This document shows, piece after piece, positions 54,898 through 64,000 of a stretch of 64,000 nt of DNA. How positions within the stretch are numbered: the stretch's first letter is position 1; each line of letters begins with the position of its first letter. The DNA comes from Arthrobacter pigmenti (lineage in GTDB: Bacteria > Actinomycetota > Actinomycetes > Actinomycetales > Micrococcaceae), in contig NZ_JAATJL010000001.1 of NCBI RefSeq assembly GCF_011927905.1, positions 372,001 through 436,000 of the forward strand. Direction: 5' to 3'. A program made the translations under genes and the position numbers. The notes beneath the pieces are model-generated. The model saw only the letters and a list, made by a program, of their open reading frames with translations. It ran no database searches and had not been told where the DNA came from.

Positions 54898-56067
54898 GTG
54901 GACCTGTTTGAATATCAGGCGCGCGATCTATTTGAGGCTCACGGCGTTCCCGTGCTTGCCGGTATCGTGGCGCAGACCCCCGAAGAAGCAAAAGCAGCGG
55001 CCGAGAAAATTGGCGGCGTTGTTGTCGTCAAGGCGCAGGTCAAGGTTGGCGGCCGCGGCAAGGCTGGCGGCGTGAAGGTTGCCAAGACCCCGGATGAGGC
55101 GTTCGAGTACGCCTCCGCGATCCTCGGCATGGACATCAAGGGCCACACCGTCCACAAGGTCATGATCGCCCAGGGCGCGGACATCGCCGAGGAATACTAC
55201 TTTTCAGTGCTGCTGGACCGAGCCAACCGCAACTACCTCGCCATGTGCTCGGTTGAGGGCGGCGTGGAAATCGAGCAGCTCGCGGTCGAGCGACCCGATG
55301 CTCTTGCGCGGATCGCCATTGATCCTTCCGTCGGAATCGACCGGGCGAAGGCAGACGAAATCATCGAGGCCGCCGGGTTCGCTCCCGAGCTGCGCGAGGG
55401 CGTCGCCAACACCATCCTGAAGCTGTGGGACGTCTTCGTGAAGGAAGATGCCACCCTCGTTGAGGTCAACCCGCTGGTGAAGACCGGCGCCGGTGACATC
55501 CTCGCACTGGACGGCAAGGTCACGCTGGACGAGAACGCTGACTTCCGCCAGCAGGGCCACGCTGCCCTCGAGGACAAGGACGCCACGGATCCCCTCGAGG
55601 CCAAGGCGAAGGAAAACGACCTCAACTACGTCAAGCTCGACGGCGAAGTTGGCATCATCGGCAACGGTGCCGGCCTGGTCATGTCCACGCTCGACGTCGT
55701 TGCCTACGCAGGCGAGAAGCACGGCGACGTGAAGCCCGCCAACTTCCTCGACATCGGCGGCGGAGCGTCGGCCGAGGTCATGGCAGCCGGACTGGACGTC
55801 ATCCTGAATGACAGCCAGGTCAAGAGCGTCTTCGTGAACGTCTTCGGCGGAATCACCGCCTGTGATGCAGTTGCAAATGGCATCGTCAAGGCGTTGGAGA
55901 TCCTCGGCGACAAGGAGAACAAGCCGCTGGTTGTGCGTCTTGACGGCAACAACGTCGAAGAGGGTCGCCGTATCCTCGCCGAGGCCAACCATCCGATGGT
56001 CACCCTCGCCGACACCATGGATGAAGGTGCCGACAAGGCCGCTGAGCTGGCGCACGCCGGCCGCTAA
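54898..56067 (+). CDS. sucC: Succinate-CoA ligase subunit beta
   Basis: A 389-residue ATP/ADP-forming succinyl-CoA synthetase beta subunit of the TCA cycle. It starts [19 protein letters not shown], has an ATP-grasp fold with [26 protein letters not shown], and the power-helix end [32 protein letters not shown] start with AGAAGGA upstream. The 136 bases before it (54762-54897) contain no gene; a short CTAC..GTAG dyad lies near the ribosome site. Confidence 0.97.
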   Translation: MDLFEYQARDLFEAHGVPVLAGIVAQTPEEAKAAAEKIGGVVVVKAQVKVGGRGKAGGVKVAKTPDEAFEYASAILGMDIKGHTVHKVMIAQGADIAEEYYFSVLLDRANRNYLAMCSVEGGVEIEQLAVERPDALARIAIDPSVGIDRAKADEIIEAAGFAPELREGVANTILKLWDVFVKEDATLVEVNPLVKTGAGDILALDGKVTLDENADFRQQGHAALEDKDATDPLEAKAKENDLNYVKLDGEVGIIGNGAGLVMSTLDVVAYAGEKHGDVKPANFLDIGGGASAEVMAAGLDVILNDSQVKSVFVNVFGGITACDAVANGIVKALEILGDKENKPLVVRLDGNNVEEGRRILAEANHPMVTLADTMDEGADKAAELAHAGR

Positions 56068-56101
56068 GCCCCTTTCGGGACCAAAGGATTAAGGAACAGA
56101 C

Positions 56102-57004
<903 letters not shown>

Positions 57005-57014
57005 AACTCCACGT

Positions 57015-57067
57015 ACGACGACGGCGGCCGTCACCTTCGAAGCGAAGGTGGCGGCCGCCGTCGTCGT
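57015..57067 (+). terminator. Intrinsic terminator after sucD, motif pair as stem base
   Basis: Arms 57015-57039 and 57043-57067 form a ~25-bp stem (one G-U) around the loop AAG. The outer 12 bases are the dispersed motif and its reverse complement; the inner part is CACCTTCG/CGAAGGTG. TTCTT follows. It serves sucD, and the convergent AbgT gene ends 16 bases away. Confidence 0.9.
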
Positions 57068-57082
57068 TCTTGTCGATGCTGG

Positions 57083-58657
57083 TCAGTCCACGAAAATGTC
57101 CATGCCCGGGCCGGTGCCGGTTCCCGTGAAGAAGAAGATGCTCAGCACGCCGACCCACAGGACCCAGAAGACCAGCGTGAAGGGCAGCATCCGGGAGATG
57201 ACGGTGCCGATGCCGGCTTTCGGCTCGTACTGCCGCAGGAACCCAAGAATCACAATAAGGTACGGATTCAGCGGGGTCAGCGCCTGCGTCGCGGAATCGC
57301 CCACCCGGAATGCGGCCTGCGTGAAGCCAGCCTCGTAACCGATGAAGGCGAACATCGGAACGAAGACCACCGCGACCAGCGTCCACAGCGACGAACCGGA
57401 GGCGATCAGCAGGTTCAGCAGTGAAACCACCACGATGAAGAGGATCACTGCGCCGAAACCGGTGAAGTTCAGGGCCTGAAGGGCTTGCGCACCGTGAACC
57501 GCAACCCAGGTGGCCAGGCCGCTCCAGGTGAACAGCGCCAGGAACTGGGCGAGCACGAAGGCCACCACCAGGAAGGACACGGCACCTTTGGCAGCCTGCG
57601 TCATCATCTCGCCCACCGACTGGATGCCGGTGATCGCCTTGATCCTCACCCCGTACACGATCGACGGGACGATGAGGACCAGGAAGACGAGGAAGATCAC
57701 CGAACTCAACAGGGGTGACTTCGGAAGGAAGCCGCCGTCCTCGTTCCGCAGCGGTGAGTCGGGCGGAAGGATCAGGGCCAGCAGCCCGGCGACGATGATC
57801 AAGAGGGCCACTCCAGCCCACTTCAGCGCCGCCTTCTCTTTGAGGGTTACAGCGGTCGACGGCGAGTCCTCAGGGGCTGCGTGAGTCTCCGGCGCCTCGG
57901 CGCCGGTACCCGCACCGATCCGGTTCAGACGGGGTTCAAGCACCTTGTCGATGACAAGGCCACCCGCCACGGTCAGGATGACGGACAACACGAGGTTCAG
58001 GAAGAGGTTGGAGACGGCGGTGACCGGCAGGACCTGATCCGCCACCAGCGCGGCGGCCGCGTTGGAGATGCCGGCCAGGAGAGCATCCGTTGAGGTGATG
58101 AATGGAGTGCAGCTGAAAGCGGCGATCCCGACGGCGTAGGCACCGAGCAACCCTGCAACGGGATTACGGCCCGCGGCCTTGAACACCAGGGCGGCGATGG
58201 GCGGGATCACCAGGATGGAGGCATCGGACATGATGTGCGAGCACAACGCGGTGAACGCGATCACGTACGGCAGCGCCCACGCCGGCGCCTTGCCCAGCGT
58301 CGACTTCACCAGGGCCATCAGCAGGCCCGTGCGTTCAGCCACACCAACTGCCAGGAGCAGCGTGATCACTACGCCAAGCGGCGGGAAGCCGATGAAGTTG
58401 CTCACGGCCGTAGTCATCAGCCAGGTGATGCCCTCGCCGGTGAACAGGCCCAGGACCGGGACAATCTCTCCGGAGTCCGGCAGGGTGGTACTGACGCCGA
58501 ACCATGACACCACTGTTGAGATGGCGCCCACTGCGAGCAGCAGCCAGAGGAAGAGCGCGAACGGCTCAGGCAGCTTGTTACCCACCCGCTCGACGCCGTC
58601 GATCAAACCGCCGCCGAGGCGGCCAAGGGTAGTGGTACGGGTCTTGAGCATGCTCAT
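57083..58657 (-). CDS. AbgT-family transporter
   Basis: A ~524-residue polytopic carrier of the AbgT family (p-aminobenzoyl-glutamate or sulfonamide transport in known members). Typical regions: LPEPFALFLWLLLAVGAIS, ERTGLLMALVKSTLGKAPAW, ALCSHIMSDASILVIPPIAA, CTPFITSTDALLAG, NPYLIVILGFLRQYEPKAG. About 12 helices plus hairpins. The ATG at 58657 overlaps the amidohydrolase stop by four bases. With that enzyme it probably forms an uptake-and-cleavage unit for an aminoacyl conjugate or cyclic amide. Confidence 0.88.
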   Translation of the reverse strand: MSMLKTRTTTLGRLGGGLIDGVERVGNKLPEPFALFLWLLLAVGAISTVVSWFGVSTTLPDSGEIVPVLGLFTGEGITWLMTTAVSNFIGFPPLGVVITLLLAVGVAERTGLLMALVKSTLGKAPAWALPYVIAFTALCSHIMSDASILVIPPIAALVFKAAGRNPVAGLLGAYAVGIAAFSCTPFITSTDALLAGISNAAAALVADQVLPVTAVSNLFLNLVLSVILTVAGGLVIDKVLEPRLNRIGAGTGAEAPETHAAPEDSPSTAVTLKEKAALKWAGVALLIIVAGLLALILPPDSPLRNEDGGFLPKSPLLSSVIFLVFLVLIVPSIVYGVRIKAITGIQSVGEMMTQAAKGAVSFLVVAFVLAQFLALFTWSGLATWVAVHGAQALQALNFTGFGAVILFIVVVSLLNLLIASGSSLWTLVAVVFVPMFAFIGYEAGFTQAAFRVGDSATQALTPLNPYLIVILGFLRQYEPKAGIGTVISRMLPFTLVFWVLWVGVLSIFFFTGTGTGPGMDIFVD

Positions 58658-59907
58658 GAAACTGGCTCCAATGCCGGTATTGCTGCAAGCAGGTTTTTCT
58701 TCAGGCGGCCTTTTGCGACCACAACAGCGATGTTGTCGGGGTTGCCCAGCTGATGGATGCCGGCGAGTGGGTCCACGGGGGTGAGCACCAGATCTGCTTC
58801 CTTGCCCAGTTCGATCGACCCGGTACGGTTGTCGATCTGCAGCAGTTCCGCTGCGTTCAGGGTGCCGGCATTGATGGCGTCGATCGGCTTCATGCCAAGG
58901 TCCACCAGATGGCCCAGCTCGGTGAGGTTGGTGCCGTGCGGACAGACGCCGGCGTCGGTTCCCATGGCCACCCTGACGCCGGCAGCCACGGCGTTCGCGA
59001 CGCATGTTTGAAGCTTTTCCTGGAGTCGGAGCTTCTTCTCCACCGCATAGGGTGCAGCCTTCGCCGGATCCGGGGGAGTGGTGCCGGTGGAAAGCGTGGG
59101 AACCATGAAGGCGCCCCGTTCGAGCATGAGGCCGATGGCGGCGTCGTCAATTTCGTAGGCGTGCTCAATGCTGCGGACGCCCGCCTTTAGTGCGTTGGCG
59201 ATGCTTCGGGCACTCTGGGCGTGGGCGGCAACGGGGACGTCATGCGACGCTGCCTCCTCGACGACAGCGCGCATCTCATCGACGTTCAGGCCGTCGTGCC
59301 ACGGCTGGTCACGCGGCGACCAGACACCGCCGCTGGCCATCACTTTGATGACCTTCGCCCCGAGCCGCATCACTTCGCGGGTGTTCCGGATGGCCTGGTC
59401 CACGCCGTCGGTAAGGAATCCGATGTCGCCATTGGGTGAGACGGCCTGGCCCAGGTTGAAGCCGCAGCAGGTGCGGAAGTCGCCGTGACCGCCCGTTGGG
59501 CCCAACGCCCGGTACGCGTAAATCAGCTCCGGCCCTTCGATGATGCCCTCGCGGATCGCGACGTCGGTGGCCATATCGATCCCACCGAGATCGCGGGCCG
59601 TGGTGATGCCTGCATCAAGGGTTGCCTTGAGAATCGGGATGGCGGAGTAATAGCCGTAGCGCGGCGGCAGGTCCAGCATACGCGCCCCGCCCAGCTGCCC
59701 GGCGGGCATGGTGAGGTGTACGTGCGCGTCGATGAAGCCAGGCGTAAGGTACATCCCCGTTCCGTCAATCACCTGGGCGTCTACGACATTCGGTTCATCA
59801 GCTGCAGGACCGATCCAGTCGATCTTTCCTGCGATAACGACGACGGTGTACCCGGGGTTGGGCGCTCCTCCCGTTCCGTCGATGATGACGGCGTTGCGGA
59901 TGATCAT
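58654..59907 (-). CDS. Amidohydrolase (imidazolonepropionase/prolidase-like)
   Basis: A ~417-residue metal-dependent amidohydrolase. It has the FIDAHVHLTM metal motif, the bridging Lys in VIKVMASGG, His in VAAHAQSARS and SIEHAYEIDD, and the catalytic Asp in VAMGTDAGVCPHGTN. The best-known relatives cleave aminoacyl-proline, aryldialkyl phosphates or aromatic amides. ATG 59907 has GGAG nine bases upstream; GTG 59952 with GAGGA is an alternative. It leads the operon with AbgT and is divergent from the AsnC regulator. Confidence 0.88.
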   Translation of the reverse strand: MIIRNAVIIDGTGGAPNPGYTVVVIAGKIDWIGPAADEPNVVDAQVIDGTGMYLTPGFIDAHVHLTMPAGQLGGARMLDLPPRYGYYSAIPILKATLDAGITTARDLGGIDMATDVAIREGIIEGPELIYAYRALGPTGGHGDFRTCCGFNLGQAVSPNGDIGFLTDGVDQAIRNTREVMRLGAKVIKVMASGGVWSPRDQPWHDGLNVDEMRAVVEEAASHDVPVAAHAQSARSIANALKAGVRSIEHAYEIDDAAIGLMLERGAFMVPTLSTGTTPPDPAKAAPYAVEKKLRLQEKLQTCVANAVAAGVRVAMGTDAGVCPHGTNLTELGHLVDLGMKPIDAINAGTLNAAELLQIDNRTGSIELGKEADLVLTPVDPLAGIHQLGNPDNIAVVVAKGRLKKNLLAAIPALEPVS

Positions 59908-60025
59908 GCGGTCGCTCTCCTGGTCCGTACCCTGATTTCTATCGGTGTTCACAGTGCAGGCTTTCCTCTCAATGAGACGTGCGTCATATGGGACAATTAC
60001 CGAAACGCTAAGGGATTGAGCCAAT

Positions 60026-61087
60026 GTGGATCCGGTAACGCAGGAAAACATTCATGAACCCGTTTCTGTGCAGGAAAGTGTTGAACTGGCAGAGGCTGAC
60101 CTCGAGCTCATTAACGCCCTACAAATTGCGCCCCGGGGCAGTTGGGTGGAGCTGGGCGCAATTCTCGACGTACACCCAACCACCCTCGCTCGGCGTTGGC
60201 AGCGGCTCGTATCGGCCGGACTGGCACGCGTGACCATAGCGCCGAGCGACAAGCTTGCGCGCACCACGGACGTGGCCTTCGTCGAGCTCACCTGCCAGAA
60301 CAACAGGGTGCAGTTGGTAGCCGATCAGCTTGTGCAGGATCCGCGGCTGATGACGGTCCAGTTCATCGCCGGCTCGGCGCACCTGCTGCTCACTGTGGCG
60401 GCACCGGCACACTCACTCTCCGACTTCCTCCTGGGCACCATCGGCGGGATGGAACACGTGCTGCACTACGCAGTACGCAGCATGACGGGTCAGATCTACG
60501 AAGCGACGCGCTGGCACTTCCGCGCTCTCCCCGCGGCGCAGCTTCGCCGGCTCGCGCAACTGAGCCGGGCGCCGTCGTCGTCCACTGGCCAGGAACCGTC
60601 GGCGCTGGACGCAACGAACCGCGCCATCATGCGTGCGCTGAGCATCGACGGGCGTGCAGGGTTCCGGGCCATCGCCCGCGAACTCGACCTCCCGCCGGTG
60701 ACGGTAGCCCGCCGGGTGAACCAGCTGATAGCGCACGACGTCGTCGCGCTCCGCTGCGATGTTGCGCGCCGTGGGTCCGGTCGAAGTTTCAGCGCAATCC
60801 TCTGGGGCTCGCTGCAGCCCGACCTCGCGCTCGCTATTGACAGGTCAATGACGGACCGCATCCCGGAACTGCGGCTGATGACCATGGTGACGGGCCACAA
60901 CAACATCCACATTGTGGTCTGGCTCAACAACCCGGCTGACCTGCTGTCCGCCGAGCAGAAGCTCCTGGACAACATACCCGGGCTTTCCATCGAGGACCGG
61001 CGCATTGTCCTTAGAACCTTCAAGTACAACGGGGCAGTGCTCGACGCGAACGGGCTGTTCACGCAGATAGTTCCAATGGCCTACTGA
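60026..61087 (+). CDS. Lrp/AsnC-family regulator, duplicated domain form
   Basis: A 353-residue protein with two Lrp/AsnC modules: winged helices at ~25-75 (LINALQIAPRGSWVELGAIL, HPTTLARRWQRLVSAGL) and ~195-245 (RAIMRALSIDGRAGFRAIAR, PPVTVARRVNQL), each followed by an effector-binding RAM-like domain. Such double forms are common in actinobacteria. It is divergent from the amidohydrolase/AbgT pair and is likely its regulator. The motif (60569) falls in the linker as RAPSSSTGQ. The start is GTG. Confidence 0.9.
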   Translation: MDPVTQENIHEPVSVQESVELAEADLELINALQIAPRGSWVELGAILDVHPTTLARRWQRLVSAGLARVTIAPSDKLARTTDVAFVELTCQNNRVQLVADQLVQDPRLMTVQFIAGSAHLLLTVAAPAHSLSDFLLGTIGGMEHVLHYAVRSMTGQIYEATRWHFRALPAAQLRRLAQLSRAPSSSTGQEPSALDATNRAIMRALSIDGRAGFRAIARELDLPPVTVARRVNQLIAHDVVALRCDVARRGSGRSFSAILWGSLQPDLALAIDRSMTDRIPELRLMTMVTGHNNIHIVVWLNNPADLLSAEQKLLDNIPGLSIEDRRIVLRTFKYNGAVLDANGLFTQIVPMAY

Positions 61088-61172
61088 CCCCGCGCGGCGT
61101 AACAAACCCGGAGCCATGTTTTGATGATTACCTGTTGCCGACGCGACGCCGGCAAGGGAGGACTGCCCGCCA

Positions 61173-62147
61173 ATGAATGACCGGATCACGCTACGATTCC
61201 TCGCCTCACCCACGGACGTCTCGGAGGACGGCACCACCGTGCAGGCGGGTCGGGTTCTCGAATGGATCGACAAGGCCGGTTACGCCTGCGCCACCGGGTA
61301 CAGCGGCGGCTACTGTGTCACCGCCTACGTCGGCAACGTGCACTTCACGAGGCCCATCCGGAACGGCGACCTCATCGAAGTCGATGCCCGGATTGTGCAC
61401 ACGGGGCGATCGAGCATGCAGGTGGTGGTCACGGTCGATGCCGCCGACGTCCGGGACCGGGTGTTCCGGCCGGCGATGGACTGCGTCCTCGTGTTCGTCG
61501 CGATGGATGAGGACCGCCGCCCGAAGCAGATACCGCCGTGGTCGCCTACGGATGAGGAGTCTTCCCAGCTCGCGGAGGGCGCCGCGGGCAGGATCGCGGC
61601 GCGGAACGAGATCCGCGACGCCATGCACGCCCAGGCCTACACGGACGCCGGCACAACCCCGCGTGAGCAATTCCGGTTCCTGGCTGCGCCGTCGGACGTG
61701 AACTGGGGCGGGAACGCGCACGGCGGAATTGTGATGCGCTGGATCGACGAAGTGGCGCGCGCCTGTGCGATGTCGTGGTGCGGGCGGGACTCCGTGGCTG
61801 TCTACTCCGGCGGCATCCACTTCCTGAATCCCATCCACATCGGCGACCTCGTTGAACTCGAGGCCCGGCTCATCCATACCGGCCCGCACAGCATGCACAT
61901 CGCGGTCCACACCCGTGCCCGCGACCCGCGCGGCGGGCAGTGGCGGCGCACCACCCTGTGCATGACCATCTTCGTCACCCGCGATGAGACGGGCGGCGCC
62001 GCCGATGTTCCGCAGCTGCCGCTTCACAGCGACGAGGACCGCCGGCTCGACGCCCACGCCATTGACCTGGCACGCCGACGTGCGGAGCTGGCGCCGCTGC
62101 GGTTCGCCGTCGAACGCACCTATCACGGGAGCGGCCGGAGCCGGTAG
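61173..62147 (+). CDS. Double-hotdog acyl-CoA thioesterase
   Basis: A 324-residue protein with two hotdog domains: residues 1-150 (LRFLASPTDVSEDGTTVQAG, VLEWIDKAGY) and ~160-320 (FRFLAAPSDVNWGGNAHGG, IVMRWIDEVAR). These are BFIT/CTE-type acyl-CoA thioesterases that hydrolyse acyl-CoA to fatty acid and CoA; WIDxxA holds the catalytic Asp region. The short leader before ATG 61173 has GGAGGA. It ends at a motif-type terminator. Confidence 0.9.
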   Translation: MNDRITLRFLASPTDVSEDGTTVQAGRVLEWIDKAGYACATGYSGGYCVTAYVGNVHFTRPIRNGDLIEVDARIVHTGRSSMQVVVTVDAADVRDRVFRPAMDCVLVFVAMDEDRRPKQIPPWSPTDEESSQLAEGAAGRIAARNEIRDAMHAQAYTDAGTTPREQFRFLAAPSDVNWGGNAHGGIVMRWIDEVARACAMSWCGRDSVAVYSGGIHFLNPIHIGDLVELEARLIHTGPHSMHIAVHTRARDPRGGQWRRTTLCMTIFVTRDETGGAADVPQLPLHSDEDRRLDAHAIDLARRRAELAPLRFAVERTYHGSGRSR

Positions 62148-62157
62148 GAACTCCCAC

Positions 62158-62199
62158 GAACGACGACAACGGCGACCGCCGTCGTCGTCGTTCTTTTTC
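62158..62199 (+). terminator. Intrinsic terminator after the thioesterase, motif-type stem
   Basis: Arms 62158-62173 and 62178-62193 form a 16-bp stem with one mismatch; the 3' arm is a full copy of the dispersed motif extended by GTC, the 5' arm a copy with an AA insertion or change. TTTTTCT follows directly. Confidence 0.9.
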
Positions 62200-62209
62200 T
62201 TGCAGTCCT

Positions 62210-62241
62210 GCAACCTTGCACTTGTGCAACAATATGGTTGC
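62210..62241. promoter_or_regulatory. Nested dyad, probable TetR operator
   Basis: TTGCAC-TT-GTGCAA (62216-62229) is nested in an outer pair GCAACC (62210-62215) and GGTTGC (62236-62241). It ends 16 bases before the TetR start, over the expected promoter; no ribosome site is seen, so the mRNA may be leaderless. Confidence 0.65.
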
Positions 62242-62257
62242 GTGAGACAATCATTTG

Positions 62258-62881
62258 GTGAGTCAACTAGTTTCCCTTCGCACGCGTAAGCGCAATGAAA
62301 CCTGGACGGCACTGCACGACGCCGCGGCCCGGCTGACGCTTGAAAAGGGTCCGGACAGCGTCACGGTGGAGCAGATCGCCACGCTCGCCAATGTCTCGCC
62401 TCGCACCTTCTTCAACTACTTCGGTACCAAGGAAGACGCAATTCTTGGCCTGCAGGAGCCAAGCATCGATGAGCAGCTCCTCGAGGAGTTCTCGGCCGAC
62501 CATGACCTCCTTGAGCAGGTCTCCCGGCTGCTCATCGCCGTCGTGCACTCCACCGAGGGCGGCGAGCCTGAGGCCAGCCGGCGCCTTGAGGTGATCACCG
62601 AGTATCCCTACCTGCGCCAGCGCCGATTCGCCTACTTCCTGCAGGTCGAGCAGCTGGTCCGCGAGGTGGTCGCGGAGCAGATCGCGGCGACCGGCCGATG
62701 GCAGGCGGCACTCAGCCGGCATTCGGCGGAGGACGTCGCGCGGATGATTGTCCTCGTGGCGGGAGCCCCGATGCGCTACGCGATGCAGCAGGCGGCTGAC
62801 TCGCCCACAATCCAGAACCAGTTCCAGGCCCTTGACGGAGCCACCGCACTTCTCCGAGAGGTTCTTGAGGAAATTCGATGA
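62258..62881 (+). CDS. TetR family regulator of the DHA2 exporter
   Basis: A ~207-residue TetR protein: SQLVSLRTRKRNETWTALHD, HTH with VEQIATLANVSPRTFFNYFG (the TFFNYF recognition helix), and a C-terminal ligand domain (FAYFLQVEQLVREVVAEQI). The family subgroup with FFNYF next to MFS exporters is common. TTG 62255 is also possible as start. The stop overlaps the MFS start (ATGA), so it represses its own operon through the nested dyad. Confidence 0.9.
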   Translation: MSQLVSLRTRKRNETWTALHDAAARLTLEKGPDSVTVEQIATLANVSPRTFFNYFGTKEDAILGLQEPSIDEQLLEEFSADHDLLEQVSRLLIAVVHSTEGGEPEASRRLEVITEYPYLRQRRFAYFLQVEQLVREVVAEQIAATGRWQAALSRHSAEDVARMIVLVAGAPMRYAMQQAADSPTIQNQFQALDGATALLREVLEEIR

Positions 62882-64000
62882 CAAGTACTGCTACTGCACA
62901 ACGCAAAGAATCCGGATTGCTCCTGCTGTTCGTCGGCCTGATGCTTTCCATGCTGCTGGCCGCGCTGAACCAGATGATCCTCAGCACGGCGCTGCCCACC
63001 ATCGTCGGCGAGCTCAGCGGCGTTGACCAGATGCTGTGGGTCATCACGGCGTACATTCTCGCCGCGACGATCGTCATGCCGATCTATGGGAAGCTCGGCG
63101 ATCTGATCGGCCGGAAGAACCTTCTGCTGCTGGCGATCGTCATCTTCATGGCCGGCTCAGTTGTGGGTGGGCTCGCGCCGAACATGGAGTGGCTGATTGC
63201 GGGCCGCGCGTTCCAGGGGCTCGGCGGCGGCGGGCTGATGATTCTCTCGCAGGCCATCATTGCCGACGTCGTTCCCGCCCGTGAGCGCGGAAAGTACATG
63301 GGCGCCATGGGCGGCGTGTTCGCGTTCGCCTCGGTGGCCGGCCCGCTGCTGGGCGGTTGGTTCACGGAGGGTCCCGGCTGGCGCTGGATGTTCTGGATCA
63401 ACATGCCGCTGGGGGTGCTGGCGATCGTGGTGGTGCTGTTCTTCCTGCATCTGCCTGCCCGTGAGCGTTCGCATCCGCATATTGACGTCACGGGAATGGT
63501 GCTGCTGGCGATCGCGACAACCTCCATTGTCCTTGTGGGCACCTGGGGTGGTACCGAATACGAGTGGCTCTCCATCCAGATCCTCGGCCTGTTCGTCGTC
63601 GCCGTGGGCAGCGCCGTGCTGTTCGTACTGGCCGAGCGTCGGGCGAAGGAACCCATCCTCCCGATGAGCCTCTTTCGGGAACGGAGCTTCGTCCTCACCA
63701 CCGCGGGCGGCCTGATGATCGGCGTGACCATGTTCGGCGCGATCGGGTACCTGCCCACCTACCTGCAGATGGTAACCGGGGCAAGCGCGACCAACGCCGG
63801 GTTGCTCATGATCCCGATGATGGGTGCCCTGATCCTGACCTCCACGGGGTCCGGAGTCCTGGTCAGTAAAACCGGCCGTTACAAGTGGATGCCCATCACG
63901 GGTTCGCTGGCGGTCACCGTTGCGCTGCTCCTGCTCTCAACCATCACCCCGACGACGCCGGTGTGGATCATCTGTGTATACATTGCCATCATGGGTGCCG
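62878..64000 (+). CDS. DHA2-family MFS drug exporter (3' end beyond window)
   Basis: The first ~374 residues of an EmrB/QacA-type MFS exporter. It shows VGLMLSMLLAALNQMILSTA (TM1), motif A YGKLGDLIGRKNLLL, GRAFQGLGGGGLMILSQAI, motif C FASVAGPLLGGWFTEGPGWRW, and helices up to ILTSTGSGVLVSKTGRYKW. Such proteins have 14 helices and export cationic or hydrophobic drugs by proton antiport. It is translationally coupled to the TetR gene. The window ends within the later helices. Confidence 0.92.
   Translation, partial: MTSTATAQRKESGLLLLFVGLMLSMLLAALNQMILSTALPTIVGELSGVDQMLWVITAYILAATIVMPIYGKLGDLIGRKNLLLLAIVIFMAGSVVGGLAPNMEWLIAGRAFQGLGGGGLMILSQAIIADVVPARERGKYMGAMGGVFAFASVAGPLLGGWFTEGPGWRWMFWINMPLGVLAIVVVLFFLHLPARERSHPHIDVTGMVLLAIATTSIVLVGTWGGTEYEWLSIQILGLFVVAVGSAVLFVLAERRAKEPILPMSLFRERSFVLTTAGGLMIGVTMFGAIGYLPTYLQMVTGASATNAGLLMIPMMGALILTSTGSGVLVSKTGRYKWMPITGSLAVTVALLLLSTITPTTPVWIICVYIAIMGA

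Overview
The window is 64 kb of high-G+C DNA from an actinobacterium, most likely Micrococcaceae (Arthrobacter or a close relative). The evidence is the frequent GTG/TTG starts, the actinobacterial families present (DUF3027, DUF3263, DUF6457, bacterial XPB with its partner, ThrE, WXG100, a groEL with a GGM tail and CIRCE but no groES beside it), the FemX-type peptidoglycan ligase, and cell-wall hydrolases behind c-di-AMP riboswitches. I see no prophage, CRISPR array, insertion sequence or integrase; this looks like ordinary chromosome.

Layout. 1-10.8 kb: a DsbA-like thiol protein cut by the window edge, tRNA-Thr, an HNH endonuclease, TerC behind a Mn riboswitch-like leader, a HAD hydrolase, a secreted subtilase with SLH-like repeats, small lipoproteins, an epimerase and an aldo-keto reductase. 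10.9-18.3 kb: FemX ligase, ThrE exporter, uracil-DNA glycosylase, a LytR_C protein, cold-shock protein, groEL and a WXG100 protein. 18.4-27.8 kb: TetR/ABC exporter, a two-component system, and XPB helicase with its partner. 27.9-35.6 kb: a second cold-shock protein, DUF3027, MFS, serC, a DtxR/IdeR-type regulator, then three secreted cell-wall proteins behind two ydaO-type riboswitches. 35.7-41.7 kb: HNH protein, then mobA, DUF6457, moeA, an FdhF/YdeP-type molybdoenzyme and fdhD, which together form a molybdenum-cofactor/formate-dehydrogenase-like module. 41.8-46 kb: ABC exporter, a divergent YczE/MocR pair and a broken DUF6314 gene. 46-49 kb: a type VII-like operon (EspG-like, WXG-lipase, lipoprotein) and tRNA-Arg. 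49-57 kb: AGCS symporter, pcrA/uvrD, a lipoprotein and sucCD. 57-64 kb: AbgT transporter with amidohydrolase and a divergent double AsnC regulator, a double-hotdog thioesterase, and TetR with a DHA2 exporter that runs off the end.

The most unusual signal is a dispersed 12-13 base sequence, ACGACGACGGCG(C). I count 22 exact 12-mer copies on both strands with no clear orientation bias. They lie inside genes (sense and antisense), between genes, and as inverted pairs or near-pairs forming the stems of three terminators (after csp, sucD and the thioesterase). This is the same layout as DNA uptake sequences in Neisseria and Pasteurellaceae. A second family, a 55-base hairpin-forming direct repeat, fills the gaps between two pairs of convergent genes and begins at the TAG stop codon in both places.
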